A stretch of DNA of 64,000 bases, taken from the NCBI RefSeq assembly GCF_003143935.1, contig NZ_QFRX01000001.1:7083514-7147513 (forward strand). The letters are read 5' to 3'. Positions 15,462-23,840 of this stretch are shown here, piece by piece; within the stretch, counting starts at the first letter, position 1, and the number at the start of each line of letters is the position of its first letter. A program made the position numbers and the translations under genes. The stretch comes from Streptomyces sp. Act143 (GTDB lineage: Bacteria > Actinomycetota > Actinomycetes > Streptomycetales > Streptomycetaceae). The notes beneath the pieces are model-generated. The model did not search any database and was not told the DNA's origin. It saw nothing but the letters and a program-made list of their open reading frames with translations.

Positions 15462-16307
15462 TCACCCTAGAGATTCGATGGCAGCGGTGATGAGTTCACG
15501 CGCTGCAGGGCCGTAGACGGCAAGTTCTGCCAGCTCGCTGAACGTTTCGGCATACATGGCAAGTTCGTGCTTCTGGACGACGGTGAGATGCGCCGAGATC
15601 AGTTCGACGTTCACCAATTCGTCGTCGTACAGGAAGAACCCTTCGACGGGCCAGAGCCCCGAACGGTCGGCGTCCTGGGGGATGATGCCGATGCTCACCG
15701 ACGGGAGCGCCATGGCGCTGAGGAGATAGCCGAGTTGGCCCGCCATCACGTCGGTGCCACCGATGCGGTACCGCAGCACGCTCTCCTCCAGGAGGATGGC
15801 GAACGTGTGGTTCCCGTAGACGACCTCTTGCTTCTCCACCCGCACCTTGACGGCCGCCGGCACATCGTCGATGAGTCCTCGGCGCTCACGAATGGACGTC
15901 AGAAGGGCGGTGATGTACGACGCCGTCTGCACAGGCCCGGGAATGAGCCAGGGCGAGTAAATACGAAAACGCTCAGTACGTTCCCACAGGGGGACAACGG
16001 ACTCCTGCGCCCACTTGAGTCCGTAGCGCTCCATCTTGCGCCACTCGATATACATGCCCTCAATTCCACGGGCTGTCGAGACGAGGTCCTCTGCCTCACC
16101 CTCCGCGCCGCACGCGGAACACCAATCGCGAAGGTCGCGCTCCGAGGGCGAACGGGCGCCGCTCTCGAAGCGCGAAGCCTTCGACTCATGCCAGCCCAGG
16201 CTTTGGGCCAACGCTCGCTTGGTGAGGCCGGCTGTCCGCCGGATCTCGGCCAGGCGCTGTCCGAGCGCCCTGCGGGCTTCCTGGACGCTTGAAGACGGTG
16301 ATGTCAT
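15462..16307 (-). CDS. XRE-family regulator with DUF5753 domain
   Basis: The 281-residue protein has an N-terminal HTH (about residues 12-70, LGQRLAEIRRTAGLTKRALAQSLGWHESKASRFESG) followed by the DUF5753 sensor-like domain (Y...W....P..VQTA.YI.ALL, then VLRYRIGG and the ISAH/YAETF end). Hundreds of such regulators occur in streptomycetes, usually beside DUF397 or DUF6879 proteins; WhiJ is the characterised example. It lies 27 bp downstream of the DUF6879 gene and directly before the cargo-operon promoter, so it is the best candidate to control that operon. Confidence 0.9.
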   Translation of the reverse strand: MTSPSSSVQEARRALGQRLAEIRRTAGLTKRALAQSLGWHESKASRFESGARSPSERDLRDWCSACGAEGEAEDLVSTARGIEGMYIEWRKMERYGLKWAQESVVPLWERTERFRIYSPWLIPGPVQTASYITALLTSIRERRGLIDDVPAAVKVRVEKQEVVYGNHTFAILLEESVLRYRIGGTDVMAGQLGYLLSAMALPSVSIGIIPQDADRSGLWPVEGFFLYDDELVNVELISAHLTVVQKHELAMYAETFSELAELAVYGPAARELITAAIESLG

Positions 16308-16334
16308 GTCGGCGCGAGGGTGATGTTCGAACTA

Positions 16335-16847
16335 TCAGGCCAGGTCGAACTCTGCGTGTGGCGTCGCCCGCTTCCACACGGCCTCGAAGGCCGACTCGCA
16401 GAGCTTCGCCACCTCCGGGTCCTCCGTGAGTTCGACCTCCATGTTCTCGCCCTCGCCGTCGAAGTGGTTGACGAGGACGAGGCTGGAGTCGAACAGCCAG
16501 AAGTCGTTGCCCGGAAGAGAGATGTCGGTGGCGTTGCGCCGGGAGAGCCACCGCACGCCTTCGCCGGCCGCGATGTTCAGTCCGTCCGTCACGTCGTACT
16601 CGAAGCGGATGTACTCGCTGACCGGTGTCGAAACGACGCGGGCACGTCGAACCTCGACGCCTCGCGAGGCCGCCTCCGTGACGATGGCGTGCCAGTCAGC
16701 CCAGCGCTCGGCGGGATCGAGGACCACACCGGCCTTCCAGTCGATGAAGGCCGGGTCCGACTTCATGTAGGCGTCGCGCATCTCCAGATGGACAGCCGTC
16801 CTCTGGCAGTCGCGGAACAACTCCTCAAACGTCGGGGGCCTCGTCAT
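16335..16847 (-). CDS. DUF6879 family protein
   Basis: The 170-residue protein matches DUF6879: FEELFRDCQRTAVHLEMRDAY, then a tryptophan-rich WADWHAIVTEA and RRARVVSTPVSEYIRFEYDVT, ending FWLFD...VVNHF-like DSSLVLVNHFDGEG. These proteins accompany DUF5753 regulators and are thought to act as partner or modulator proteins, in the manner of the DUF397 partners. GGAGG lies 9 nt before the ATG at 16847, which sits inside the 3' end of the preceding 76-residue gene (23-bp overlap), so translation is coupled. Confidence 0.82.
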   Translation of the reverse strand: MTRPPTFEELFRDCQRTAVHLEMRDAYMKSDPAFIDWKAGVVLDPAERWADWHAIVTEAASRGVEVRRARVVSTPVSEYIRFEYDVTDGLNIAAGEGVRWLSRRNATDISLPGNDFWLFDSSLVLVNHFDGEGENMEVELTEDPEVAKLCESAFEAVWKRATPHAEFDLA

Positions 16848-17055
16848 CCTTCTTCACCTCCAGGAAGAACTGCACCATGCGCCGGGGGATCTCCACCACC
16901 GACTCGTGGCCGGGGATGTCCATCTGGCCGAGGCGCTCGGCGTCCTCCACCTTCCACCCCTGCACGAGGTAACTGTCCTTCTCCTCGTCGAGGTAGATGG
17001 TGGGCGAGCCGCCACTGGGACTCTCCGGGTCCTTGCCGAGCTTACGCAGGGCCAT
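16825..17055 (-). CDS. Small protein upstream of DUF6879 gene
   Basis: The start at ATG 17055 is supported by a strong GGAGGA 6 nt upstream and gives 76 residues; longer in-frame extensions reach into the promoter region. The product (MALRKLGKDPESPSGGSPTI...) has a YLDEEKDSYLVQGWKV core and a charged tail. The same small-protein/DUF6879/DUF5753 trio recurs in streptomycetes. Function unknown; it is the first gene of the regulator operon. Confidence 0.75.
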   Translation of the reverse strand: MALRKLGKDPESPSGGSPTIYLDEEKDSYLVQGWKVEDAERLGQMDIPGHESVVEIPRRMVQFFLEVKKDDEAPDV

Positions 17056-17123
17056 GATGTCCTCCTCGGATGCCGGTAACGATCTCTGTGCCAGAGCTTG
17101 CCCGCGCTTGAGCCCGCAAGCCA

Positions 17124-17143
17124 GGAACTTGCCGAAACTTGCC
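17124..17143. promoter_or_regulatory. Tandem AACTTGCC motif in divergent promoter
   Basis: GGAACTTGCC (17124-17133) is followed directly by GAAACTTGCC (17134-17143), about 70 bp upstream of the small-protein start. One copy of the same 10-mer lies upstream of the cargo operon (15446-15455). This is a plausible autoregulated site for the DUF5753 regulator. Confidence 0.48.
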
Positions 17144-17215
17144 AGCACTTCGGGCGGCGACCCGAGCGGTGAAGCCTGGTCGACGGGGCAGAGCGACTGG
17201 ATGCGGTCCACGTCG

Positions 17216-18097
17216 ATGGATCACCAGTTCGCCGGAGGCAGACAGGGAAGATCCCGCAACCACTGGTGCACCGCGAACAAGCATGTCAACGTGGACGACC
17301 TTCCGAACCCGCAGGTCAACGACCCTCAGCGACCTGTCCATGGGCCTACGGAGGCGCCCCTGCAACCGCACCATCCCAGCGATCCCTTCCGCCCCGAACT
17401 ACCGGACACGGTGTACTGGGTCACCCCGCGCCACTTGGCCGGAGATGACGAGGTGCTCGCCGAGCTGATCGGCGACGCCCTGGCCGGCCTCGGCTGGCGC
17501 ATGTGGCCGACCTCGCGCCACACGCTGCTGTACGTCAGCCCGGACGGGCTGTGCGGCGCCGAGTGGATCCTCGCGGCCTACCCGTTCCACCTGGGCGGAC
17601 TGCCGGTGGCCTGGCAGTTGAGTGCCCGCTCCCGTGCCACGTCTGCAATGACGGAGTGGAACGCGTACTTCACTCCCGGCGTCCCGTACGAGGCGCTCGC
17701 TGATCTCCTCGTGGCGATCGATGCATGTGAGGAGCCCGATGCCGGCCTCGCGGGGCCGGAGACGGTCCTTGCCGCCCTCACTGCCCGGGGCTGGATTCGC
17801 GACGTGGACCGACCCCGGACTACCGCCACGGACCCCGGGTTCACCTCCAGTGTGTCCCTGGAACTGCTACCGCCGCTCATCCAGGACGCTGACCCTCGCC
17901 CCGACTTGATGGGCTGGCAGGCGTGGGCAGAACCCGTTCTTGGCGCGCCGTATCTGTGGTGCGCCAGCTTCAGCGCCAGCGTCCCCCACGACGTGGTCGC
18001 CGCGTTCGTCTCCCCGCTCGCCTCACCGGTCCCTGTGCCCCGCCGCACCCTCCCCAAGAGCACCGAGGGTCGGCTCACCGTCGTCAACCACAGCTGA
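17216..18097 (+). CDS. DUF317 domain protein
   Basis: The protein carries two DUF317-like repeats. The first starts at VYWVTPRHLAGDDEVLAELIG with the WxxWP/SPD...AEW features, and the second runs from LMGWQAWAEPVLGAPYLWCASFSASVPHDVVAAF. DUF317 proteins are restricted largely to streptomycetes and frequent on their mobile elements; their function is unknown. The start is uncertain: ATG 17216 gives 293 aa, but GTG 17291, just before the first repeat, is equally possible, and neither has a clear ribosome site. It is divergent from the DUF6879 operon. Confidence 0.75.
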   Translation: MDHQFAGGRQGRSRNHWCTANKHVNVDDLPNPQVNDPQRPVHGPTEAPLQPHHPSDPFRPELPDTVYWVTPRHLAGDDEVLAELIGDALAGLGWRMWPTSRHTLLYVSPDGLCGAEWILAAYPFHLGGLPVAWQLSARSRATSAMTEWNAYFTPGVPYEALADLLVAIDACEEPDAGLAGPETVLAALTARGWIRDVDRPRTTATDPGFTSSVSLELLPPLIQDADPRPDLMGWQAWAEPVLGAPYLWCASFSASVPHDVVAAFVSPLASPVPVPRRTLPKSTEGRLTVVNHS

Positions 18098-18370
18098 CGA
18101 CCCCTGCCCCAGAGGATCCGCCGACGGGGCCACCTGTCACAAATGCCCCTGAGTAGAGGCACATTCGCCGTGCTCGCCAGGAGACAGAAAGGAAGAGGTC
18201 TTGTTCTTTCGACGTGCGCGCGAGGATCGGGCTTTCCGTGAAGTCCAGCGTGCGGGCTTTGTGCTGATTCTGGCAACGTCCTGGTGATCGTCTCCGGCTT
18301 GCCGAGCCTGGTGGATGCCAACCTGGAGAAGGCGCTCGCCAAGGTCCAGGCTGCCCCCTGACCGCCCCTA
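18098..18370. other. Gap with possible gene remnant
   Basis: On the plus strand, 18239-18361 stays open and ends in a protein-like tail (VLVIVSGLPSLVDANLEK) before a TGA, but has no start or ribosome site. It is most likely the remnant of the 3' end of a lost gene. Confidence 0.4.
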
Positions 18371-18417
18371 TACGCCCGCGCCCCTCTGCCTGTTCTGGGC
18401 AGAGGGGCGCGGGCGTA
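18371..18417. terminator. Perfect 20-bp hairpin, bidirectional terminator
   Basis: Arms 18371-18390 and 18398-18417 are perfectly complementary with a 7-nt loop (TGTTCTG). It lies between the plus-strand remnant and the end of the minus-strand relaxase gene, so it can end transcription from both sides. Confidence 0.85.
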
Positions 18418-18426
18418 TGCGCTGCA

Positions 18427-20151
18427 TCACCGCGTCTTGCGGGGCCGGCCGTCTCGGCTTGCGACGGGCGAGCCAGCGCGTCGGCTAGCCCTGGCCGCAG
18501 CCGGGGTGTGGTCGGGCACCGTGGTGGCGTCGGCGGGTAGGTCGGCCATACGGCGCAGTCGCCACACCAGCACATCACTGATCGAGTCGGCGGTGCCCAA
18601 CTCCCGACGTCCGGCAGCCTCCGCCAGTAGCGCGGCCGGGTCGTGGCCGGCGCTCCCGGTATCGGCGAGGGTGGCCGCCAAGGCGTGCCAGCCCGGCTCG
18701 GCCAGGATCTGCTCGGCCAGCTCCGGCACGGCCGACCGAAGATGGCCCACCTGTTTCTGGCGCAGGGGCTGGGCCAGACGTCGGCCTCGCTGGTACAGCA
18801 CGACCAGCGGGATCTCGGCTGCCGCCCGGTAGGCGGCGCGCAGGTGCTCGGCGGCCTCGCGAGCCGCGGCGGCCTGCTGAGCGTGCTCCTTCTTTGCGTG
18901 CCACTGGGCGGCGGCGGTGACGAGGAAGAACGCCATGTCGATCACCATGGCGGTGGTGGCGCCGTCTTCCCCGCGGCCGAGTGCCGGCCCGCTGTGGACA
19001 AGGTCGCGGGCGGCCTGGCGCAGGGCGCGGTCGTGGCCGCGTTCGGCCTTGATGTGGGAGCGGGTGGCCCGCTCGAACGAGAAGGCCGCCTCCCGCAGTT
19101 CGGTGCGGGTGTGGGCCGCTGAGGTCTTGGCGAGCGCGTCCAGGACCTCCCCGGCCGCAGCGATATGCGCGGCCACCTGCGCGTCCGCGCCCTGGTCGAT
19201 GACCAGCACCGCCTGCCAGGCCGCGGTGGCGGCTCGGCGCCGCGCTGCCGCTGGGCCACTTGGTGCCGGGCTCGTGGTCCGGTCCGGTGGCTTGTCGGGA
19301 TTCTGGGTGGCGGTGTCGTCGGACCAGCGCCGACGGATGCGGGGTAGGGACAGGTCGGGGGAAAGCGTGGAGCCCGCGTAGAACACAGGCTCTTTGTCGC
19401 CGTTGCGGTCGTCGGGGAAGGCGACCTTGTAGCCGAGCAGGTCACCGGAGGGTGCGATGCGTTTGCGGATCAGTACGCCGGCAGCGGCCAGGCGGTCGAA
19501 GAACTCCTCCTCGCTGGTGGCGCCAGCCACCGCGCGGCGCGCGGTCTCCCGCAGTTCCTCGCGGGAGGTGCGGCCCTTGCCCTGCCGCTTGGCCTTGTGC
19601 CGTTCGGCGCTGGTGGGGCGCTTGGCGGCGGTGCCGTCCCCGGGCGGGACGCGGCGCAGGTCGTAGTCGGCTTCGATGCGGCGGCATTCGGCCTGGGCGC
19701 GGCGGGCCTCGTTGTGCAGGCGGGGCCGACGGCCGTCGTCGCGGACGAGGGTGGCGATGATGTGGATGTGGTCGTCGGCGTGCCGGACGGCTGCCCACCG
19801 GCAGGCTTGCTCGTCGCCTTCGGGGGCGATACCGGTGGCGGCGACCATGCGGCGGGCGACGGCCGCCCAGTCCTCGTCGGACAGGATCGGGTCCTCCGGG
19901 GCGGCCCGTACGGACATGTGCCATACGTGCTTCTCGGGTCGCTTGCCGACGGGCAGGGCGTTGACGGGCTGGTCGAGCAGCCGCTGGAGCTGTTCGTAGG
20001 TGACCTTCGGGTCGCGACCGGGGTCGAGGGTGAGTGGGTCGAAGGCAGCGACGAGGTGCGGGTCGATGTGCTCCTCGGCGGTACCCGGGCCGTAGAGGTA
20101 GTTGATGAGCCCGATCGTCTCGCTGCCGCGATCGTGGATGCTGGGGATCAC
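18427..20151 (-). CDS. Relaxase/mobilization nuclease
   Basis: The 574-residue protein has a VirD2-type relaxase domain in the first 200 residues. It includes the metal-binding histidine cluster H124-A-D-D-H128-I-H130 (HADDHIHIIATL) and an upstream HVWHMS. The candidate nicking tyrosine lies near LINYLYG (residues 15-21). Relaxases nick oriT and carry the strand into the recipient. The rest is helical and charged. It overlaps mobC by 4 bp (ATGA) and is in the same operon as the membrane protein and replication genes. It is full length with no frameshift, so the element should be mobilizable if a DNA pump is supplied. Confidence 0.87.
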   Translation of the reverse strand: MIPSIHDRGSETIGLINYLYGPGTAEEHIDPHLVAAFDPLTLDPGRDPKVTYEQLQRLLDQPVNALPVGKRPEKHVWHMSVRAAPEDPILSDEDWAAVARRMVAATGIAPEGDEQACRWAAVRHADDHIHIIATLVRDDGRRPRLHNEARRAQAECRRIEADYDLRRVPPGDGTAAKRPTSAERHKAKRQGKGRTSREELRETARRAVAGATSEEEFFDRLAAAGVLIRKRIAPSGDLLGYKVAFPDDRNGDKEPVFYAGSTLSPDLSLPRIRRRWSDDTATQNPDKPPDRTTSPAPSGPAAARRRAATAAWQAVLVIDQGADAQVAAHIAAAGEVLDALAKTSAAHTRTELREAAFSFERATRSHIKAERGHDRALRQAARDLVHSGPALGRGEDGATTAMVIDMAFFLVTAAAQWHAKKEHAQQAAAAREAAEHLRAAYRAAAEIPLVVLYQRGRRLAQPLRQKQVGHLRSAVPELAEQILAEPGWHALAATLADTGSAGHDPAALLAEAAGRRELGTADSISDVLVWRLRRMADLPADATTVPDHTPAAARASRRAGSPVASRDGRPRKTR

Positions 20152-20762
20152 TCAGCGGTACCGCCGTCGCGGTGAGCGAGCAGGGCATCGGCGGCGTCTT
20201 CCATGCGGCGGGCCGCACTGCGCACGGCGTCGGCCGCCGTGTCCAGGTGAGGTGCGCCGGCACCGGAGTTGAGGGCCTTGGCGACCTGGTTGAACAGGCC
20301 GTGCATGCGGCCCAGGTGGCGGCGGGCGGCGAACAGCTCGTGGATGACCTCTCGTTCGGTGGCGATCTCGGCGGCGGTGCGGTTCAGGTCGCGGGCGGCT
20401 TTGTCGACGGCGTACGCGAGGAAGGCGGCATTGGACATCTGGCAGTGGGCGGCGGCGTCGGTGAATCGCTTGAACTCGGCGTCGTTCATGCGGCAGCTGG
20501 GCTGGTGCAGGCGCTTGCGCGACTTCGGCTGACGGGTGCGCTGACGTCTCTTCGAGAGGGACTCGGCCTGCCGTTCCCTTCCCTGCTGCGGTCCGCCCTC
20601 GGTCGCAGCCTGACCGCCCGGTGCCCCCTGGCGCCGGGCTGTTCCCACCACCCCTGGGGCGGGAATCCCGGGAGCATTGCTCCCGGTACAACTTGCTGGC
20701 GCCGAGGTTGGGGTGTTGATCTCCTTTTGGGCGCCGCGGAGTTCGTGGTGAGAGTCGTGCAT
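20148..20762 (-). CDS. MobC-like relaxosome accessory protein
   Basis: ATG 20762 with AAGGAAG 9 nt upstream gives 204 aa. The first 85 residues are low-complexity and basic. The rest has the MobC pattern: a ribbon-helix-helix-like MNDAEFKRFTDAAAHCQMSN, then VIHELFAARRHLGRMHGLFNQVAKALNSG. MobC proteins bind oriT and help the relaxase open DNA. Overlap with the relaxase start indicates coupled translation. Confidence 0.83.
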   Translation of the reverse strand: MHDSHHELRGAQKEINTPTSAPASCTGSNAPGIPAPGVVGTARRQGAPGGQAATEGGPQQGRERQAESLSKRRQRTRQPKSRKRLHQPSCRMNDAEFKRFTDAAAHCQMSNAAFLAYAVDKAARDLNRTAAEIATEREVIHELFAARRHLGRMHGLFNQVAKALNSGAGAPHLDTAADAVRSAARRMEDAADALLAHRDGGTAE

Positions 20763-20800
20763 CGAGCGGTCTTCCTTGGGGCTTGGGTGTAGGGGCGGTC

Positions 20801-22135
20801 TCATTGCGGGTGGCCGGCGGGCCTGGTGCGTAGGTCGGCCTTGACCGTGCGGACGACTTCTCCGGCGGTGTCGCTGGCGACGCTGTAGCCGTTCTCGCGT
20901 ACGGCGTTCTCCAGCAGGTCACGGGAGAGACGTCCGGTGTCGCGGTGGAGGCGATGGGCGTACTCGGTGAGGAGGTTCCGTGTCGCCCGCGGCTTGGGGC
21001 CCGGGCGATTCGACTTCGCCCGCGCGGCCTTGCCCAAATCGACGTCCAGCGCTTCCTCGCCCGGTTTCGGTTCCGGGCTGGTGGCGGTGCGGGCGGGCTG
21101 TTGCGGGCGGTTTTCGGCCTGAGTTCGGGCTGCCCGGTCGGCGGCGTCCCCGCCCGCGGCCTTTGAAGGCGGGCTGCCCGGAATGTCTGCCCGAATTGCC
21201 GTGTTGGCCCGCAGGCCGGCGATCGTGGATCCGTCCATAGACCCGGGGGCGAGGTAGTGGGGCCAACGGGCGGGCAGTGGGATGGAGGCCAGGGCGAGGG
21301 CCTGTTGCCGGGTGGCGAGTTTGCGCAGTAGCAGCTCGTCCTGGCGTTCGTCGCGGTCGATGTCGGCCTGCTCCAGTGCTTGGTGCAGGCGGCGGGTGAG
21401 GCGCTGGCCTCGCCGCTTGACGCGTTTCTCGGGCTTCATGGCCTCGGCCCGGAGGATCAGGGTGACTGCGCGGTCGAGGGCGCGCTCGCGGATGATCCGG
21501 GCGGCGTCCGCGTCCCGGTCGGCAATACTCAGGCGGGCGAGTAGGCGTTCGCGTGCCTGTCGGGCGAGGACGGCGGTCAGGCTGCGGGAGCCGGCGTGCG
21601 GGCTGCGGTTGCGCAGTTCGATGCCCATGGCCAGGTGCCACAGCATCGCCGCCAGGACCGGGCCGACGAAGGCCCGCACGGTTCCGCCGACCAGCCCGGA
21701 CTCGGCGTAGGCGGGCACGATCTGCACGCCGGTGATCACCCAGGTGAGGGTGCCGGGCAGGCCGGGCGCCTGCTTCGGGCCGTTGAGGTTAGCCCGGGCC
21801 ATCAGCGCGGTGGCGAACAGGGCGAGCTCGGCGACGGCGAACATCGCGGCACGCTCGATGGTGCCGCCCATGTCGAGGTAGTCGGCGGCGAAGCGCCAGC
21901 TGGTGTCCGCGCTGTAGGCGGTGCAGCCGATCGCGGCGACAGCGGCAACCGGGATCGCGGCGGTGCGACGTCGCTGCCCGTTGCCGGGCTGGCGGGCGCG
22001 CTGCCACCGCCATCCAGCGGTCAAGGCGAGGGCGACGAGCAGCAGCACGGCGGCGGTGGGCGAGGTGATCCAGTGCGCCAGGGACGCTGTCGGAGTCGCT
22101 TCGTCGCTTGTGGGCACGGTGTTGCCAGGTGTCAT
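20801..22135 (-). CDS. Membrane protein of element transfer region
   Basis: ATG 22135 gives 444 residues. The N-terminal 200 residues hold about five hydrophobic segments (TAAVLLLVALALTAGW, IPVAAVAAIGCTAYSA, AAMFAVAELALFATALMA, TLTWVITGVQIVPAYA, VRAFVGPVLAAMLWHLAMG). A cytoplasmic, helical, basic C-terminal half follows, ending in a small HTH-like part (DTGRLSRDLLENAVRENGYSV). The layout resembles Spd-type spread and DUF2637-like proteins of Streptomyces plasmids, but family membership is not certain. It is located between the replication genes and mobC, in one transcription unit. Confidence 0.7.
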   Translation of the reverse strand: MTPGNTVPTSDEATPTASLAHWITSPTAAVLLLVALALTAGWRWQRARQPGNGQRRRTAAIPVAAVAAIGCTAYSADTSWRFAADYLDMGGTIERAAMFAVAELALFATALMARANLNGPKQAPGLPGTLTWVITGVQIVPAYAESGLVGGTVRAFVGPVLAAMLWHLAMGIELRNRSPHAGSRSLTAVLARQARERLLARLSIADRDADAARIIRERALDRAVTLILRAEAMKPEKRVKRRGQRLTRRLHQALEQADIDRDERQDELLLRKLATRQQALALASIPLPARWPHYLAPGSMDGSTIAGLRANTAIRADIPGSPPSKAAGGDAADRAARTQAENRPQQPARTATSPEPKPGEEALDVDLGKAARAKSNRPGPKPRATRNLLTEYAHRLHRDTGRLSRDLLENAVRENGYSVASDTAGEVVRTVKADLRTRPAGHPQ

Positions 22136-22153
22136 GCAGGGGCTCTCCAGGGC

Positions 22154-22187
22154 GCCCGCGCGTGCGAGGGCATGCCTGTGCGCGGGC
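22154..22187. repeat. Inverted repeat upstream of membrane-protein gene
   Basis: GCCCGCGC (22154-22161) and GCGCGGGC (22180-22187) form 8-bp arms around an 18-nt spacer in the 95-bp gap between the DnaC-like gene and the membrane-protein gene. It could be an intra-operon terminator or part of oriT. Confidence 0.35.
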
Positions 22188-22230
22188 CGGGTGAGGTGAG
22201 GGTGGGAGGGGGGGAGACGCGGTGCTGCCG

Positions 22231-22926
22231 TCAGGCGGCGGGCGCGGTGCGGCGTCGGTCGGGTCCGGTGAGGATGACGCGCTCGGTCATCTCGGCGAGG
22301 CGGGAGGCGACGCGGTCGCCGAGTGCGGTGCGCAGCTCGGCAGTGGGGAGGTTGGTGGTGATGAGGGTGGGGAGCATGTGCTCGTACCGGTGGTTGATCA
22401 GCCGGTAGGTGAGCTCCTCGGTCCATTCGCTGGTCTTGGCGGCGCCGAGGTCGTCCAGGAGCAGCAGGGGGCATCGGGCGAGTGTCTGGAGCTCTCGTTC
22501 GCCGTCGTGGCCGGCGCGTGGGCGGAGCCGAGCGTGCAGGTCGGCGGAGGTGGTGGCCTCCCAGCGCAGGCGGACGCCCCGGGTGAGGAGGGCGCGGACG
22601 GCGCCGTACGCCTGGTGGGTCTTGCCCGTGCCGGTGGGGCCGGCGATCAGCAGCGACGGGCCCTCGGCGATGCCTGGACCTCCGGGCCCGGGGCGTCCTG
22701 CTCCGGCGATGTGGTCGGCCCAGGCGGTGATCTGCGGGTGGTCGGCCAGGGCACGGCGGTAGCGGGCGGGGATCCGGGCGTCCGCGAGTTCCAGTGCCGT
22801 GACGGGCTCGGGCGGCGGTTCCTCGGCTGTGACGCTGGGGTCGATACCGCGGGTGGCCAGGATCGTGTTGAGCCGGTTGGCGAGCGGACCGACCTGGCGA
22901 GGCTCTCGGGTGAGGGTGGCGCTCAG
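22231..22926 (-). CDS. DnaC/IstB-like AAA+ ATPase, probable helicase loader
   Basis: This frame has no ATG, GTG or TTG at its start. Reading from CTG 22926 it gives 231 aa beginning LSATLTREPRQVGPLANRL. GGAGG sits 6 nt before the CTG, and the CTG overlaps the previous stop (CTGA), exactly as ATGA overlaps do. The protein has Walker A GPTGTGKTHQ and Walker B CPLLLLDDLGAAKTSEW, then YRLINHRYEHMLPTLITTNLP (sensor 1) and LGDRVASRLAEMT (arginine finger region), which defines the DnaC/IstB group. It should load the replicative helicase at the element's origin with the partner encoded just upstream. Confidence 0.88.
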   Translation of the reverse strand: MSATLTREPRQVGPLANRLNTILATRGIDPSVTAEEPPPEPVTALELADARIPARYRRALADHPQITAWADHIAGAGRPGPGGPGIAEGPSLLIAGPTGTGKTHQAYGAVRALLTRGVRLRWEATTSADLHARLRPRAGHDGERELQTLARCPLLLLDDLGAAKTSEWTEELTYRLINHRYEHMLPTLITTNLPTAELRTALGDRVASRLAEMTERVILTGPDRRRTAPAA

Positions 22927-23840
22927 AGGTCACCTCCGTAGGCGGCGTCGATGTCGCTTGGGTTCGTCCACGGCGTGTGGCGGACCGTCACGGGCGCGGC
23001 GTTCATGGCCTCGTGGACGAGACTCGGCAAGGTGCTGGGATGCAGGCCCTTGGCCCGGTGGCGTTCGAGTCCGGCCCGGATGTGGGCGGGGGAGATGCCC
23101 TCGTCGAGCATCTTGCGCACTTCCCGGCCGAGATGGTCCAGGACGCCGGCTGGTGGACGGTGGGCGCACGCAGAGACGTACTCGGCGATCATCTGCCGGG
23201 CCGAGACGGTGTCGGGTGCGTGGGCGCTCGCGCCCCCCGAAGGGGTACTTCCTAGGTCCATGATCCTAGGTCCTAGATCCGTACCGTGAGGCTTCACCGA
23301 CGGCTCCGGGTGTCCTCCGCGAGCCCTCATGGAGGAAGCCGCGAATCCGTCCTGACCTGCGGATTCGTGATCGGTGCCCGGATTCGGTGCGGTCTCGCGC
23401 ATCTCGCGTGCGTCTGCACGGAGGGCTCCGTGAGGCGGCAGTGCGGGCTCCGTGAAGCCGACCCCCGTGGCGCTTGGCGTGGCTCCTGCCGGGGCGTCGT
23501 GGTGCGGGCAGGCGGGGAGGCGGCTCTTGCTGGGCCGGTTGATCTTCTGGTGCCGGCTCCAGGTGACGATGTGCAGGTACCGCTTGTCGTCGAGCCCCGT
23601 GTAGCGGCAGATCAGCCCGGCATCGGCGAGCTGGGCGAGGTCCGTCTCGACGTCCGAGGGCCCGTGTTCCGGGCGCAGCACCCACAGTTGTCCGGCGATG
23701 ATCGCGGCGTGGTCGCGGTGGCGGCCCTGGTCGTCGGCCTGGGTGAGCAGGCCGATGAAGGTGCGCTCGGCGGTCAGGGAGACGGCGGCCAGGGACTCGG
23801 AGACGAAGGCTTCGGGCTTGATGGTGCGGATTCGGGCCAA
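22923..23840 (-). CDS. Replisome-organiser-like replication protein
   Basis: The start is placed at TTG 23840 because MARIRTIKPEAFVSESLAAVS is the usual N-terminus of this phage/plasmid family; longer forms run into non-coding DNA. The 305-residue product has an N-terminal winged-helix domain (to about residue 110: FIGLLTQADDQGRHRDHAAIIAGQLW, AGLICRYTGLDDKRYLHIVTWSRHQKINRPSKSRLPACPHH). After a disordered linker comes a C-terminal helical domain (GVLDHLGREVRKMLDEGISPAHIRAGLERHRAKGLHPSTLPSLV). Such proteins bind the origin and recruit the DnaC-like loader encoded next. Confidence 0.78.
   Translation of the reverse strand: MARIRTIKPEAFVSESLAAVSLTAERTFIGLLTQADDQGRHRDHAAIIAGQLWVLRPEHGPSDVETDLAQLADAGLICRYTGLDDKRYLHIVTWSRHQKINRPSKSRLPACPHHDAPAGATPSATGVGFTEPALPPHGALRADAREMRETAPNPGTDHESAGQDGFAASSMRARGGHPEPSVKPHGTDLGPRIMDLGSTPSGGASAHAPDTVSARQMIAEYVSACAHRPPAGVLDHLGREVRKMLDEGISPAHIRAGLERHRAKGLHPSTLPSLVHEAMNAAPVTVRHTPWTNPSDIDAAYGGDL

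Noticed and set aside
20801..22933. A 710-residue protein from 22933
   Set aside because: The first 266 codons are a wrong-frame reading of the DnaC-like gene. Only the part from ATG 22135 has membrane segments and real coding character.
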